Source of the DNA: a virus
Strand: one strand, 5' to 3'
Length of the DNA stretch: 64,000 nucleotides
Virus record (IMG/VR): IMGVR_UViG_3300023184_003926
Coordinates: 1 to 64,000 of that record
Shown here: positions 37,377-46,306 of the stretch, piece by piece
Layout of the letters: each line of letters opens with the position of its first letter
How positions within the stretch are numbered: the first letter of the stretch is position 1
Notes under the pieces: generated by a model
What the model was told of the DNA's origin: nothing
The model's database searches: none
Seen by the model: only the letters and a program-made list of their open reading frames with translations
Program-made: the position numbers and the translations under genes

Positions 37377-38875
37377 TTGGCTCTTATGGTTACTCCTGCT
37401 GGTACAGGCACAGCACCCGGCGGAGGCGAGGGTTTACCTTCTTCAAATTTAATCTTAACATCAACACCTTTGTTGTGATAAGGGTAGGGTTCATGTGTGG
37501 GTGCTCTAGGTACAATAGTTTTCAGTGCGTTGGGATCAACTTCCCATCCCTTGCTGGTGCTAAATTTTGTATCATCCAATTCAATAGTAGCAATGGGCTT
37601 GGGTGTTGTGACTGTGGGGGCTGCTGGGCCATTTAAATCTATGCCGCCGGCAGTGAATTTTAAATCACTACCACCAAGCCATGATCCGCCTGAACTCTGC
37701 AGGGCCATGGTGCCATCTGCCCGAACACCTATTGTGGCTTTGCTGTAGAGTTTGAAATCTTTTTGTGCTGTGATGTTAAAGTCTGTAACAGCTTCCATTG
37801 TGGTGCTTTTTTCACTCTTGACTTGTATGTTGCCGCCAGCATACATGTTGATGTCACGGTCAGCATGCATGTTGATGTCGCCCTGGGTGCGTATGTTTAC
37901 TGAGTTTGTGGAAAATATGTCTACAGTGCCTTCTCTGCCAAACTCTAACCATGTTTGTCCATTGGCATGTGTGATATAAAAAAAGTCATCACTGTCATTC
38001 ATTGTGATTTGATGGCCTTTGGGTGTGCGCAATCTAAACAAGGCGTTGTTGCCCTGAAGATCGCCATCATCCATCACAAGCGTATGTCCGCCCATGCGTC
38101 CAATTACTTGTGCATCTGCAGGTTTAAGTTCGTTGTTTTGTATTTTTTGACGTATATCATTGGGCTTCATACCACCCTGATAGATAGGTATGCCCGGAGT
38201 GCTAATACCAAATACAGCACTGGGAGTTTCTCGCTGACTGCTGCTGCGTATAGGTCCACGCTCTGGATCATTGGCCAGGCCTTGCTGGAACATAGCACCA
38301 GCTACCACGGCCTGTACAGGCTTGGGCTGATCAAAAAATCTTCCATTGTTTACAATGGCTTGGTTGCTGGTGTTGATTTCTGTGACTGGCAACAACGGTG
38401 CATCAGCAAAGTATGTTTCTTGGTTTTTATTTCCTGTGACATACTTGCTGCTGCCGCCTATGGCCGGAACCATAGCACCTACGCCGTTGTCAGGTACCAC
38501 TCCAATGTAATAACCCAGTTGACGGTCACCATTGACAAATATGCACAGCACCGTGATACCAACATCTGGCGGTGTGAACCACATGCCGTATGAGTTTTGA
38601 TTGCCAGGATATGTGCCCACACCAGCGCCAGCTGTTAAGTTAGTAGAAGTGCTGCCATAAAAACTGGGCAAATAATTTACTGTGGTCCACTTGGTGGGAT
38701 CGTCAGGATTTCCATTAGCAAATACTTCAATGTAAACTTGCAATCGTCCTGAGCGTGTGGGGTCTACATTGTTTTTTACAACACCAGAAAATGGACCAAA
38801 TTCCGCAGGTACACCACCACGATTTTGTTTGTAGTTTGATGGTACGCCACGACTTCTTTGAATTTCTTCTGACAC
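37373..38875 (-). CDS. 5: gp5-like baseplate hub/spike protein lacking a lysozyme domain (500 aa)
   Basis: About residues 25-130 form the OB-fold part: FGPFSGVVKNNVDPTRSGRL, VYIE, and a GYYIGVVPDNG segment. This is followed by a glycine- and polar-rich segment and, near 330-420, VgrG/gp5-type beta-helix repeats (INMHADRDINMYAGGNIQVK, then FNITAQKDFKLYSKATIGVR). T4 gp5 has a phage-lysozyme domain between these parts; I find none here, and the spacing contains QRETPSAVFGISTPG instead. It should form the trimeric membrane-piercing needle below the hub. Cell-wall cleavage may be supplied by the two tail proteins at 56550-62067. Confidence 0.82.
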   Translation of the reverse strand: MSEEIQRSRGVPSNYKQNRGGVPAEFGPFSGVVKNNVDPTRSGRLQVYIEVFANGNPDDPTKWTTVNYLPSFYGSTSTNLTAGAGVGTYPGNQNSYGMWFTPPDVGITVLCIFVNGDRQLGYYIGVVPDNGVGAMVPAIGGSSKYVTGNKNQETYFADAPLLPVTEINTSNQAIVNNGRFFDQPKPVQAVVAGAMFQQGLANDPERGPIRSSSQRETPSAVFGISTPGIPIYQGGMKPNDIRQKIQNNELKPADAQVIGRMGGHTLVMDDGDLQGNNALFRLRTPKGHQITMNDSDDFFYITHANGQTWLEFGREGTVDIFSTNSVNIRTQGDINMHADRDINMYAGGNIQVKSEKSTTMEAVTDFNITAQKDFKLYSKATIGVRADGTMALQSSGGSWLGGSDLKFTAGGIDLNGPAAPTVTTPKPIATIELDDTKFSTSKGWEVDPNALKTIVPRAPTHEPYPYHNKGVDVKIKFEEGKPSPPPGAVPVPAGVTIRAK

Positions 38876-38884
38876 TATTTTTCC

Positions 38885-41827
38885 TTAACTATCTTTGGCT
38901 ATTTGTTGTATGCGTTGTCTTACATTTTGCAATGTAGTATTTAAAGGCAAAGGCGCATCAGTAAAAGTAATAGGGTTTACTCCTGCTCCTGTAGGTGCTT
39001 TTGGATACCCAGCCAGTGCAATAGTGTCGGCTGGTACTATCCCTGAGGCGGTAAATGCTGTGCCACTTATGGCGGCTGCTGAGTAGTTTGGATTAGAAAA
39101 TATTGGAGCCATTGGCGTGCCGGTGCCAGCAAATGCTGCGCTGGCTTGATTCATTGCTGATTGCACTGCAGGTATCTGCGGAGTTATTGCTGCTGCTCCA
39201 TCACCAGTTACCACTGCTGAGCCTGACACCGGCACAGAACTTCGATTACCTTGTCTGGCAAATTTAGCATCTTCTGCACGATTTACACTGTCATCTTCTG
39301 GCTGAGCAGTGTTAGATCTTGTGCCTCGACTGTTGTCTGCTTCTAGATCTCTAAGATCGGCTTTCTTGGATTCAGGTATGGGAATCATATACAGCAACCC
39401 TGTAATGGTTTGTTCAAACTTGCCGCCACGGAATTCATTTAAAACTTTGGTGGCTTGATACACATTGGTCTGGATGGGTTCTCCAGGCGTGCCATTTTGC
39501 CTATTTTGTCTGGCGTAAGGATCAGCCAAGCCAGTGCTCAAATCATAATCTTCAGGACGTTGCCACACAACTTCAAACAACACCTGCATGTTATCAAAAT
39601 TTATTGTACCGTCAGGAAGAAATGCACTCACTGAGAGATCTTGGGCTGTTATGCCGCCACACAAACTGCCTTGTTGTATCCACGCAGGATCACCTATGAT
39701 TTTCACTGTGCTGCCACCAGGTTGATCCATAGCATACAAATATTCACTAGCATTGGCTCCGGCCTCGTTGCCCTTGCCCTCAGCACCTTTACTGCTTTCT
39801 GTGCTTCGAGAAGCAACAGAATACTTGATAAGGTCTCGTGTGTTACTGCTTAACCTTGCCCTAATTGCAGCATCAGCACTTTCAACATCTGGGCCACCTG
39901 ATATGGTCATGTTGTAGGCAGCATTGAAATTGGCTGAAAAATCTATTATTGCAGTGTTTAGTCCCGTAAACCAGTACGGATACCGTTTGTGTACTCCGCG
40001 GAATTTGCCAATTGGGAAATACAAGCTGTCAAAATTAGGAATTTCATATTTGCTGATTATGTATACCACATGATATGCAAAATCTCTTGTTCGACTATCG
40101 TAGCCAATGGGGACGGCTTGAAAATTGATCTTGTACCATTGCACTGGTTTGCCTGCTGCGTTGGGATTGGGTTTTTCTTCGTTTTGTTCATCATTAACAG
40201 TCAGTGCTTGATTGTAAATGTAACTGGAATTTCTAATGGCCAGGTCTATAACTTGTGACATCTGCATGCCAGCAGTGATACTCCAATTACGTGTGGTAAT
40301 TTTTATAGAATCAGTATTTGGATTTAGAGTCTGATTGGGATTACCAGTGTTGCTCATGCTGGTTTGTTTTTGATCAACTATGCTGCCTGGCAGAATAATT
40401 GTGGCATTTTTTATGTCCTCAGCACCGTCGGCAAAAATTATTTCATAGGTATCGGCTACTTTAATTTTTCCTTGAGTCACATATTGAGCTGAATATTCTG
40501 TCATTGCAGCGGCCAGGCCACTTTTGCTTACAGTTTTAGGTGTGGGGGCTGTGTTGGTCTTGGGTGGTGGGTATCTGGCCGCCAAGTTAGCAGTTTCTCT
40601 GTTGGCGTCTCTGGTGTTTTGTCCGGCAGTGGATTTGGGTGTAGTGGTTGCTCCTGGATTGTCTGCTGGTGCTGTTTTGTTTTCATACACTGCATTACCA
40701 CTCAACAATTCTTCCAATGTTTGGGCTGTGAGTTGAACGTCATATGGGATAGTGCCGCGTTTGGTGCTACCAGCCACCATATGCCCAGTTGGCACACATT
40801 CAAACTCATAATTGACCAGTTTGCTGGTCACACTCCAATCAACTTTGTAAATTTGAAAGGGAAAAAACTTTTCCACAATAGCATTGGTATCCGAAATGCC
40901 ATTCGCGTCTGGGGCAGTTTTACCAGCAACAAGATTGCCATTGATGTCATAGCCGTACCAGCGTATGACCATGAGGTACTGTGCGGCTGTGTAATTTACA
41001 GTGTCAGTTTCGCCAAGAGTTTGAGCCATGTCTTGTACAGCAGCATGTATGCGATCTAACAATGTGATATTGCCAGGTTCGATCACAGTAAATTTCAAAG
41101 ATACTATATTGTGTGCTGCTTGTGTTTGTTTACCGGGCAACAAGTTTTCAAATGTCACACTGTCAATGTAGAAGTCTTGTGCAAATGCAGGATTACGTCC
41201 TGCATCTGGAGCATTGCTGCCAGGCACGCCAGGTGCTACCCCTTGATTTCCGCCTTCTGCATCAGTCTTGGCTTGAAATGCAGGATTTGATGCACCTTGG
41301 TATCCACCCACATTGTTGGGAGCGCCGCCACTTTGGAACAACAAGTTGTAGCCGTTGACTCGCCTTTTCTTTGTTGTCACTAGTTCGGTGTACTGAGCTG
41401 GGCTCAACAAATATACTGACGCTGTCCAGACGGTACTGGCAAAATTGTCCAGCACGTTGCCTTGCGGAGTTATGTCCCCATTTGCATTGAGATTGCCTTG
41501 TGCGTTGGTTTCTTGTTTTGTTGTGGATGTTACAGCCGTTTGTGGATTGTTGTCATTGGCTAAATTATTGTTTTTTTGTATAGAAGTTAATATATTGGTA
41601 TTGGTTTGATTTACAAAGGCCTGTGCAGATGCTGCCGCAGGCGGAGTAACAACACCAAGTGCGTTGAGTACGCTGGCGTTGGTTTGAGCTGTTGTGGCAG
41701 CTCCTCCCAGACCTGTAATAGTTGGTGCAGTCTTGATGTAGTCACCAATCTGTCGACGTTGTTCGTCAGCATTGTCTGGCAATACTGGCGGGGCCGGTAT
41801 GTACTGTCCTCCGAGTGTGGTTGCCAT
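38885..41827 (-). CDS. Large baseplate-hub-region structural protein (980 aa)
   Basis: A Gln/Asn/Ala-rich, probably disordered N-terminus (first 120 residues) precedes two beta-rich parts. The first contains DFYIDSVTFENLLPGKQTQA and VDWSVTSKLVNYEFECVPTG. The second contains YEIIFADGAEDIKNATIILP, WYKINFQAVPIGYDSRTRDF and FDSLYFPIGKFRGVHKRYPY. I recall similar large structural proteins beside gp5 in T4-like aquatic phages. The position next to the spike would suit a gp27-like hub, but I see no direct gp27 signature, so the assignment is by context. The C-terminal 150 residues are again low complexity (Ala, Pro, Thr). Confidence 0.65.
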   Translation of the reverse strand: MATTLGGQYIPAPPVLPDNADEQRRQIGDYIKTAPTITGLGGAATTAQTNASVLNALGVVTPPAAASAQAFVNQTNTNILTSIQKNNNLANDNNPQTAVTSTTKQETNAQGNLNANGDITPQGNVLDNFASTVWTASVYLLSPAQYTELVTTKKRRVNGYNLLFQSGGAPNNVGGYQGASNPAFQAKTDAEGGNQGVAPGVPGSNAPDAGRNPAFAQDFYIDSVTFENLLPGKQTQAAHNIVSLKFTVIEPGNITLLDRIHAAVQDMAQTLGETDTVNYTAAQYLMVIRWYGYDINGNLVAGKTAPDANGISDTNAIVEKFFPFQIYKVDWSVTSKLVNYEFECVPTGHMVAGSTKRGTIPYDVQLTAQTLEELLSGNAVYENKTAPADNPGATTTPKSTAGQNTRDANRETANLAARYPPPKTNTAPTPKTVSKSGLAAAMTEYSAQYVTQGKIKVADTYEIIFADGAEDIKNATIILPGSIVDQKQTSMSNTGNPNQTLNPNTDSIKITTRNWSITAGMQMSQVIDLAIRNSSYIYNQALTVNDEQNEEKPNPNAAGKPVQWYKINFQAVPIGYDSRTRDFAYHVVYIISKYEIPNFDSLYFPIGKFRGVHKRYPYWFTGLNTAIIDFSANFNAAYNMTISGGPDVESADAAIRARLSSNTRDLIKYSVASRSTESSKGAEGKGNEAGANASEYLYAMDQPGGSTVKIIGDPAWIQQGSLCGGITAQDLSVSAFLPDGTINFDNMQVLFEVVWQRPEDYDLSTGLADPYARQNRQNGTPGEPIQTNVYQATKVLNEFRGGKFEQTITGLLYMIPIPESKKADLRDLEADNSRGTRSNTAQPEDDSVNRAEDAKFARQGNRSSVPVSGSAVVTGDGAAAITPQIPAVQSAMNQASAAFAGTGTPMAPIFSNPNYSAAAISGTAFTASGIVPADTIALAGYPKAPTGAGVNPITFTDAPLPLNTTLQNVRQRIQQIAKDS

Positions 41828-41830
41828 TTT

Positions 41831-42133
41831 TTAGAATCCCAATGTTGATTTGAGCGTGGTAATTTTGGGTAGGTATATATTGGTACCCACAACAAAATCC
41901 AAGGGAGGTTTTGTAAGTGTGTTTGGGTTGCGTTGATAAAACACCCACCACAGTCTAGCGTCACCATAGAGATCATGTGCCAACAAGTCCGGGCGGTATT
42001 GGTATGTGAGATTTATTTGAAATCCTATGTCATCACTCTCTTGAGGGATGGGTCGGTTAATCATTACATCCAAGAAAAACTGACTGTAGCCTGTGTTAAA
42101 ATACGGGCTTGTGGCATCGTAATTTGCGCTCAT
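41831..42133 (-). CDS. 53: Baseplate wedge protein gp53-like (100 aa)
   Basis: The core YQYRPDLLAHDLYGDARLWW, VFYQRNPN, then PLDFVVGTNIYLPKITTLKS matches the gp53 family: RPD.la..lYG...yWWvf...N....P..d...G..i.iP. gp53 joins neighbouring wedges in T4. It is about half the length of T4 gp53 (196 aa), which is normal for shorter homologues. It starts one base before the end of the preceding 712-aa gene and sits next to other baseplate genes. Confidence 0.72.
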   Translation of the reverse strand: MSANYDATSPYFNTGYSQFFLDVMINRPIPQESDDIGFQINLTYQYRPDLLAHDLYGDARLWWVFYQRNPNTLTKPPLDFVVGTNIYLPKITTLKSTLGF

Positions 42134-44271
42134 TACCAGAATCCCCCTCTTAACAATGCACCGTTAGCATAGTCTTTGAGACCAAATTGCTGGCTGACTT
42201 GATTGCGTGTTTGTATAGGAAGCAGTGTTAATTGTATTTCTATTTTGGTGGGCACGTAGGTAGCATTACTAGTATTGTACACTGCTTGTTGCGCCACTCC
42301 TGGTTGTCCACTGGGGTTAGATCCGCCGCCACCGGGCAATGCACCTTTTTTCAATATGTTGCCTAGCAAATCAACTGCGTGACTCAGCCGACCCACTACA
42401 GAACCAATGGTGTTGGCCGGTGCATTTGATTGTTTTACTCTGCGGTTCAACAAGTTCACACCATAGTTGTTGGGCTGTACCCGAACGTAATCAACATCCG
42501 TGGGCAAAGCATAATTAAAACTTTTTACCACACAAGGATGGCCATTGAATTGATATGGGCCAAATCCTGACAGGTAAACCAAGGGAGGTGGTGCACCACG
42601 TTCTGCATCTTGGCCATAAAACATTTTTGTCACACTGCGGAAAAAGTGTATCACTGCCAGCATGTATTCTGCTTCCATAGTGTCTTGTGCTGTGAATGTG
42701 CCGTTTAGACTGATATCACCTGTGTTGCTGTTTTTGTAAAATTGCCCACGATAATTGCTGTGTGTCAAGTCAGTTGTGTCATAATTGGCATTGTATGAAG
42801 TGGTAATGCTTGGGGTGTAGGGAAATATAACTCCGTCACTGGCTTTGAGTGGTGCCAAAATTCCTGGCACTTCAGCTTTGTAAAGATATGTTGCGTTTGG
42901 TGCAAGTCGTAATCGCACACGCCAATCACCGTTGGCACTTTGTCCTAATCGAGCTTGTAATGCTGCTTGTTCTTGTGCTCGCAGTTTTGTGGCTGCCTCT
43001 TGTGTGGCCGCTGCATTTGCTGCATTTTCTTCTGTGTTACCACCACGAGCCCCAGTAATGGTACTCTCGCCACCACCAGTAGCCAAATTGGCTTCTTCAG
43101 CATTAACGGCAGTAGCTTCTGTGCTTACTCTAGTAATTGTGCCTTGATTTCCGCCACCGCCGCCAGTTTCAAATGTTTGTTGGTCAACTGGTGCAGCCGT
43201 ATCAGTCACTGTGGTGATTGTGCTTTGGCCTTCATTGAATGTTTCTTGAAACTGTTGAGGCTCGGGTTCTACCAAGGGTGGATTAACAAATCCACGGCCA
43301 GCACCTGCATTGGGATATGGATCTTCTGCGGCGGCTGGTGCACCGTTCACATCGCCAGCTGGTACATAGTTGTTGGTCAATTGTGTGCCCGCTTGTTCAT
43401 TGACTGCAGGATCATCACCAGCGGGTGCGTTTACCGGGGTGTTGGTGTTGGTTCTTTCATAAGTTGTGGTATTTTCTGTGGTAGTGGTATTTGGTACCGT
43501 TACTGTGCTTCCTGGAACAGTGGTTTTGAGATCGTCGGCTGCGTTTTGTGCGGCAGTTTTTTCGGCATTTAATTCTCTGAGTTTGGCTGATCGTTGTGCA
43601 GCTTCTTCCTGACTCAGCGGTGGGAGTCCCATTTGTTTTCTCTCGTAAGGGCTGGGATTCTCTTCGTAAAAATTATCAAGCTGTGTTTGTTTGGCGTCTA
43701 CTGCTTTTTGTGCTTCAAGACTGGCTGGGTTATCTTTTTTGGTTGCTGCATAAGTTGTTGTAGACCCGCCGCCACTTACTGTTTCAGTGTTGTTTGTAAA
43801 TGTTTGAGTGACTGTTTTGCTACCTGGTGGAGTTTTTGCATTGATGGGCATGTCAGCCCGGTCAAATTCTTCATCGTCGTTGCCATCGGATGTGCCTGGT
43901 TTACCTTGTTTGCCATCTAGGAACTTCTGTTCCTCTCGAATGAATGCACGATCGGACTCTTGTGCGGCTTTTTTTGCTTGTATCTCAGCATAGGCTTCTT
44001 GTTCCGTTTTGCCCGACGCAATGGATTTGTTGTAATCCTGGAAGTTTTGGCCTGACACTTGCGGGCCCATCTTGCCATAGTTGGGGTTGTAGCTGGCACT
44101 TTTAGGATCGTTGCTGCCAACTTCATTCACCATGTAATGTTTAGTTTCTGTTTTAGAGATGCCCGCTTGATCAGCTGCTTGATTTTCACTCAAGCCTTGT
44201 TGTCTCAGCTGGTTGTATGTTGCCGCTTTGGCTGGATCATAAGCAGTGTTTGACTTAGGTGGTAATGGCAT
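42133..44271 (-). CDS. gp48/gp54-like baseplate-tube junction protein with long disordered N-terminus (712 aa)
   Basis: Residues 1-440 are low-complexity and charged or Gly/Thr/Asn-rich, with an early LRQQGLSENQAADQAGI helix-turn-helix-like segment. The C-terminal 250 residues are ordered: DWRVRLRLAPNATYLYKAEV, FPYTPSITTSYNANYDTTDL, THSNYRGQFYKNSNTGDISL, AEYMLAVIHFFRSVTKMFYG, VYLSGFGPYQFNGHPCVVKS. I associate these blocks with the gp48-type (tail-tube cap) protein of T4-like aquatic phages. It is the first gene of the leftward virion operon; GGTAAATA, a weak late-promoter match, lies 18 bases before the ATG. The long N-terminal extension is unusual. Confidence 0.6.
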   Translation of the reverse strand: MPLPPKSNTAYDPAKAATYNQLRQQGLSENQAADQAGISKTETKHYMVNEVGSNDPKSASYNPNYGKMGPQVSGQNFQDYNKSIASGKTEQEAYAEIQAKKAAQESDRAFIREEQKFLDGKQGKPGTSDGNDDEEFDRADMPINAKTPPGSKTVTQTFTNNTETVSGGGSTTTYAATKKDNPASLEAQKAVDAKQTQLDNFYEENPSPYERKQMGLPPLSQEEAAQRSAKLRELNAEKTAAQNAADDLKTTVPGSTVTVPNTTTTENTTTYERTNTNTPVNAPAGDDPAVNEQAGTQLTNNYVPAGDVNGAPAAAEDPYPNAGAGRGFVNPPLVEPEPQQFQETFNEGQSTITTVTDTAAPVDQQTFETGGGGGNQGTITRVSTEATAVNAEEANLATGGGESTITGARGGNTEENAANAAATQEAATKLRAQEQAALQARLGQSANGDWRVRLRLAPNATYLYKAEVPGILAPLKASDGVIFPYTPSITTSYNANYDTTDLTHSNYRGQFYKNSNTGDISLNGTFTAQDTMEAEYMLAVIHFFRSVTKMFYGQDAERGAPPPLVYLSGFGPYQFNGHPCVVKSFNYALPTDVDYVRVQPNNYGVNLLNRRVKQSNAPANTIGSVVGRLSHAVDLLGNILKKGALPGGGGSNPSGQPGVAQQAVYNTSNATYVPTKIEIQLTLLPIQTRNQVSQQFGLKDYANGALLRGGFW

Positions 44272-44289
44272 TTTTATAGTCCTATACCT

Positions 44290-44297
44290 TATTTACC
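44290..44297 (-). promoter_or_regulatory. Weak late promoter candidate GGTAAATA
   Basis: Minus strand, 18 bases before the start of the leftward virion operon. It has one mismatch to NATAAATA, but a leftward promoter is needed in this divergent gap and this is the best candidate. The same GGTAAATA sequence stands just before the portal gene at 62068-62077. Confidence 0.35.
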
Positions 44298-44328
44298 CAA
44301 TTTTTTAACCGCGTAGTTTATAAAAAGG

Positions 44329-44356
44329 TTGACAAATGTTGTAAATGTGCTACAAT
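44329..44356 (+). promoter_or_regulatory. sigma70-type promoter for gp55 (TTGACA, 16-bp spacer, TACAAT)
   Basis: TTGACA at 44329-44334 and TACAAT at 44351-44356, 16 bases apart, in the divergent intergenic gap. A start site about 7 bases downstream leaves room for GGAG before the gp55 ATG at 44381. This is a host-type (early) promoter, in contrast with the NATAAATA motifs before virion genes. Confidence 0.75.
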
Positions 44357-44380
44357 AAGTACATATCTGGAGAACCGTGC

Positions 44381-45277
44381 ATGACACTACTTGCAAAACC
44401 CGCAGCCAAGGTCAACTACCTTAACAACCGTGACATTTTAAAAGAAATACATTCAAGCAAAAACACCTACTGTAGTTTTTTAAACCCAGCAACTGATCAT
44501 CAGTTTGACATGATTCTGCCATCAGTGGACAAGATCAATCAAAAGACCGTGGCCGAGGCACGCCGTGTTCGTGCAGACCGACACAAACGTGAAACAGGTC
44601 TAGTGATTGATCCCAAAAAAATACCCAATACAGAGGTGGTTTTCCGCATAATGACCTGGGAACACATACCCATGGCGCCCAAGAAAATACCAAAAACTGC
44701 TGTCAAAAAGAAAAAGATTGAAGACATCCTGGACTTGGATGACATAGTGGAAGATCCACTAGCAGACTTGGTTGAAGATGTTGTGCTGAATCCCACACAC
44801 ATGCGAGTTAACTTTCCCCCGTTTTGGCACTACAGACTGGATGAAAACAAAACCCCTGTGCTGGTGGGCAAAAGCCACTGGAAAGGCGATTTAGAAACAG
44901 GTGAGTTTTCTAAGGATCACGGCAACATGACACGCAAACTGGCCACTATGTTTATGAAACTGTGTGAACGTTATGCCACACGAAGCAACTGGAGAGGATA
45001 CACTTACAATGAAGAAATGCGTGGACAAGCCCTGTTGCAACTCAGCCAAATTGGCTTGCAATTTGACGAATCAAAATCGCAGAACCCTTTTGCGTACTAC
45101 ACTGCTGCCATCACCAACAGCTTTACTCGCATCCTGAACATTGAAAAGAAAAATCAAAACATCCGCGATGACATTTTAGAAATGAACGGATTAAACCCGT
45201 CATGGACACGACAGAACTCTGGCAAAGCTGGCATGGCAGCCATGTCCGGTCCGGTTGTAATTACCTACGAAGAGTAG
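44381..45277 (+). CDS. 55: Late-transcription sigma factor gp55-like (298 aa)
   Basis: The conserved core at about residues 183-280 reads MTRKLATMFMKLCERYATRS, NWRGYTYNEEMRGQALLQLS and FAYYTAAITNSFTRILNIEK, the region-2-like part of gp55 that recognises the late-promoter octamer. T4 gp55 is 185 aa, so an N-terminal segment of roughly 110 extra residues is present, including Lys-rich and acidic stretches (PKTAVKKKKIEDILDLDDIV). The start is placed at 44381 (MTLLAKPA) because GGAG stands 8 bases upstream and the alternative ATG at 44345 overlaps the -10 box. It heads the rightward operon with gp47 and gp46. Confidence 0.88.
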   Translation: MTLLAKPAAKVNYLNNRDILKEIHSSKNTYCSFLNPATDHQFDMILPSVDKINQKTVAEARRVRADRHKRETGLVIDPKKIPNTEVVFRIMTWEHIPMAPKKIPKTAVKKKKIEDILDLDDIVEDPLADLVEDVVLNPTHMRVNFPPFWHYRLDENKTPVLVGKSHWKGDLETGEFSKDHGNMTRKLATMFMKLCERYATRSNWRGYTYNEEMRGQALLQLSQIGLQFDESKSQNPFAYYTAAITNSFTRILNIEKKNQNIRDDILEMNGLNPSWTRQNSGKAGMAAMSGPVVITYEE

Positions 45278-45289
45278 TATACTAGGTAG

Positions 45290-46306
45290 ATGACTAATCT
45301 ATTTAAAAAAGCCGCGATCTTCACAGACATACATTTTGGTTTAAAATCCAATAGCCAGACACACAACGATGACTGTTTGGATTTTGTGAAATGGGCCACT
45401 GCCACTGCCAAAGCAGAGGGTTGCGAAACCGCAATGTTCCTGGGCGACTGGCACAACAATCGTGCCAGCATCAACATTGTCACATTAACTTATAGCCTGC
45501 GAGCGCTGGAGCATTTGAATGCCAATTTTGACACTGTTTATTTTATCCCTGGTAACCATGATTTATATTATCGCGATAAACGTGATATACAAAGTGTGGA
45601 GTGGGCTAAACATCTTCCGAATGTGGTCATATGTAACGATTGGTTCAATAGCGGCGACGTGGTTATCGCTCCTTGGCTGTGTGGCGATGACCACAAGCGT
45701 ATTCCCAAACTAAAAGGCAAGTACATGTTTGGGCACTTTGAACTGCCTGGCTACTACATGAATGCCATGGTACAGATGCCAGACCATGGTACCATACAGC
45801 GTGGAGACTTTGGTGGATTTGATCAGGTGTTCACCGGTCACTTTCACAAACGTCAAACTGCCAACAACATCACCTACATTGGCAACTGCTTTCCGCACAA
45901 CTATGCTGATGCAGGAGATGACGAGCGTGGCATGATGATATTGGAATGGGGCAAAGAGCCTGAGTATCATGCCTGGCCAGATCAACCACGATACAGAGTA
46001 CACGGTCTGGCCAACTTGATCGACAATGCAGCCACACTGCTTGCGCCCCGGATGCATGTGCGTGTGAACTTGGATATTGAAATATCTTACGAAGAAGCCA
46101 ACTTTATCAAAGAAACATTCATCCGAGATTACAGCCTACGCGAAATGGCCTTGATCCCCAACAAGACTTCGGGTGTGGATGTGGATCTTGCACCTGGTGA
46201 TGTAAAGTTTGAGTCTGTGGATCAGATTGTCACCGACCAGCTGACCAACATTGAATCAGAATTCTACGACAACCGACTGCTGTTGCAAATTTATCAAAAT
46301 TTATGA
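45290..46306 (+). CDS. 47: Recombination nuclease subunit gp47 (SbcD/Mre11-like, 338 aa)
   Basis: Calcineurin-type phosphoesterase motifs are in order: D13-x-H15 (FTDIHFG), GDWHNN at 52-57, PGNHD at 87-91, a GHFELPG segment near 145, and GHFHKRQ near 183. With gp46 it forms the Mre11-Rad50-type nuclease needed for recombination-dependent replication and host DNA breakdown in T4. Length matches T4 gp47 (339 aa). AGGTAG precedes the ATG. In T4 gp46 lies close downstream; here two accessory genes intervene, the first overlapping the gp47 stop as ATGA. Confidence 0.92.
   Translation: MTNLFKKAAIFTDIHFGLKSNSQTHNDDCLDFVKWATATAKAEGCETAMFLGDWHNNRASINIVTLTYSLRALEHLNANFDTVYFIPGNHDLYYRDKRDIQSVEWAKHLPNVVICNDWFNSGDVVIAPWLCGDDHKRIPKLKGKYMFGHFELPGYYMNAMVQMPDHGTIQRGDFGGFDQVFTGHFHKRQTANNITYIGNCFPHNYADAGDDERGMMILEWGKEPEYHAWPDQPRYRVHGLANLIDNAATLLAPRMHVRVNLDIEISYEEANFIKETFIRDYSLREMALIPNKTSGVDVDLAPGDVKFESVDQIVTDQLTNIESEFYDNRLLLQIYQNL

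Noticed and set aside
44345-44380. Earlier ATG for gp55
   Set aside because: It overlaps the -10 box of the promoter, and the ATG at 44381 has GGAG at good spacing.
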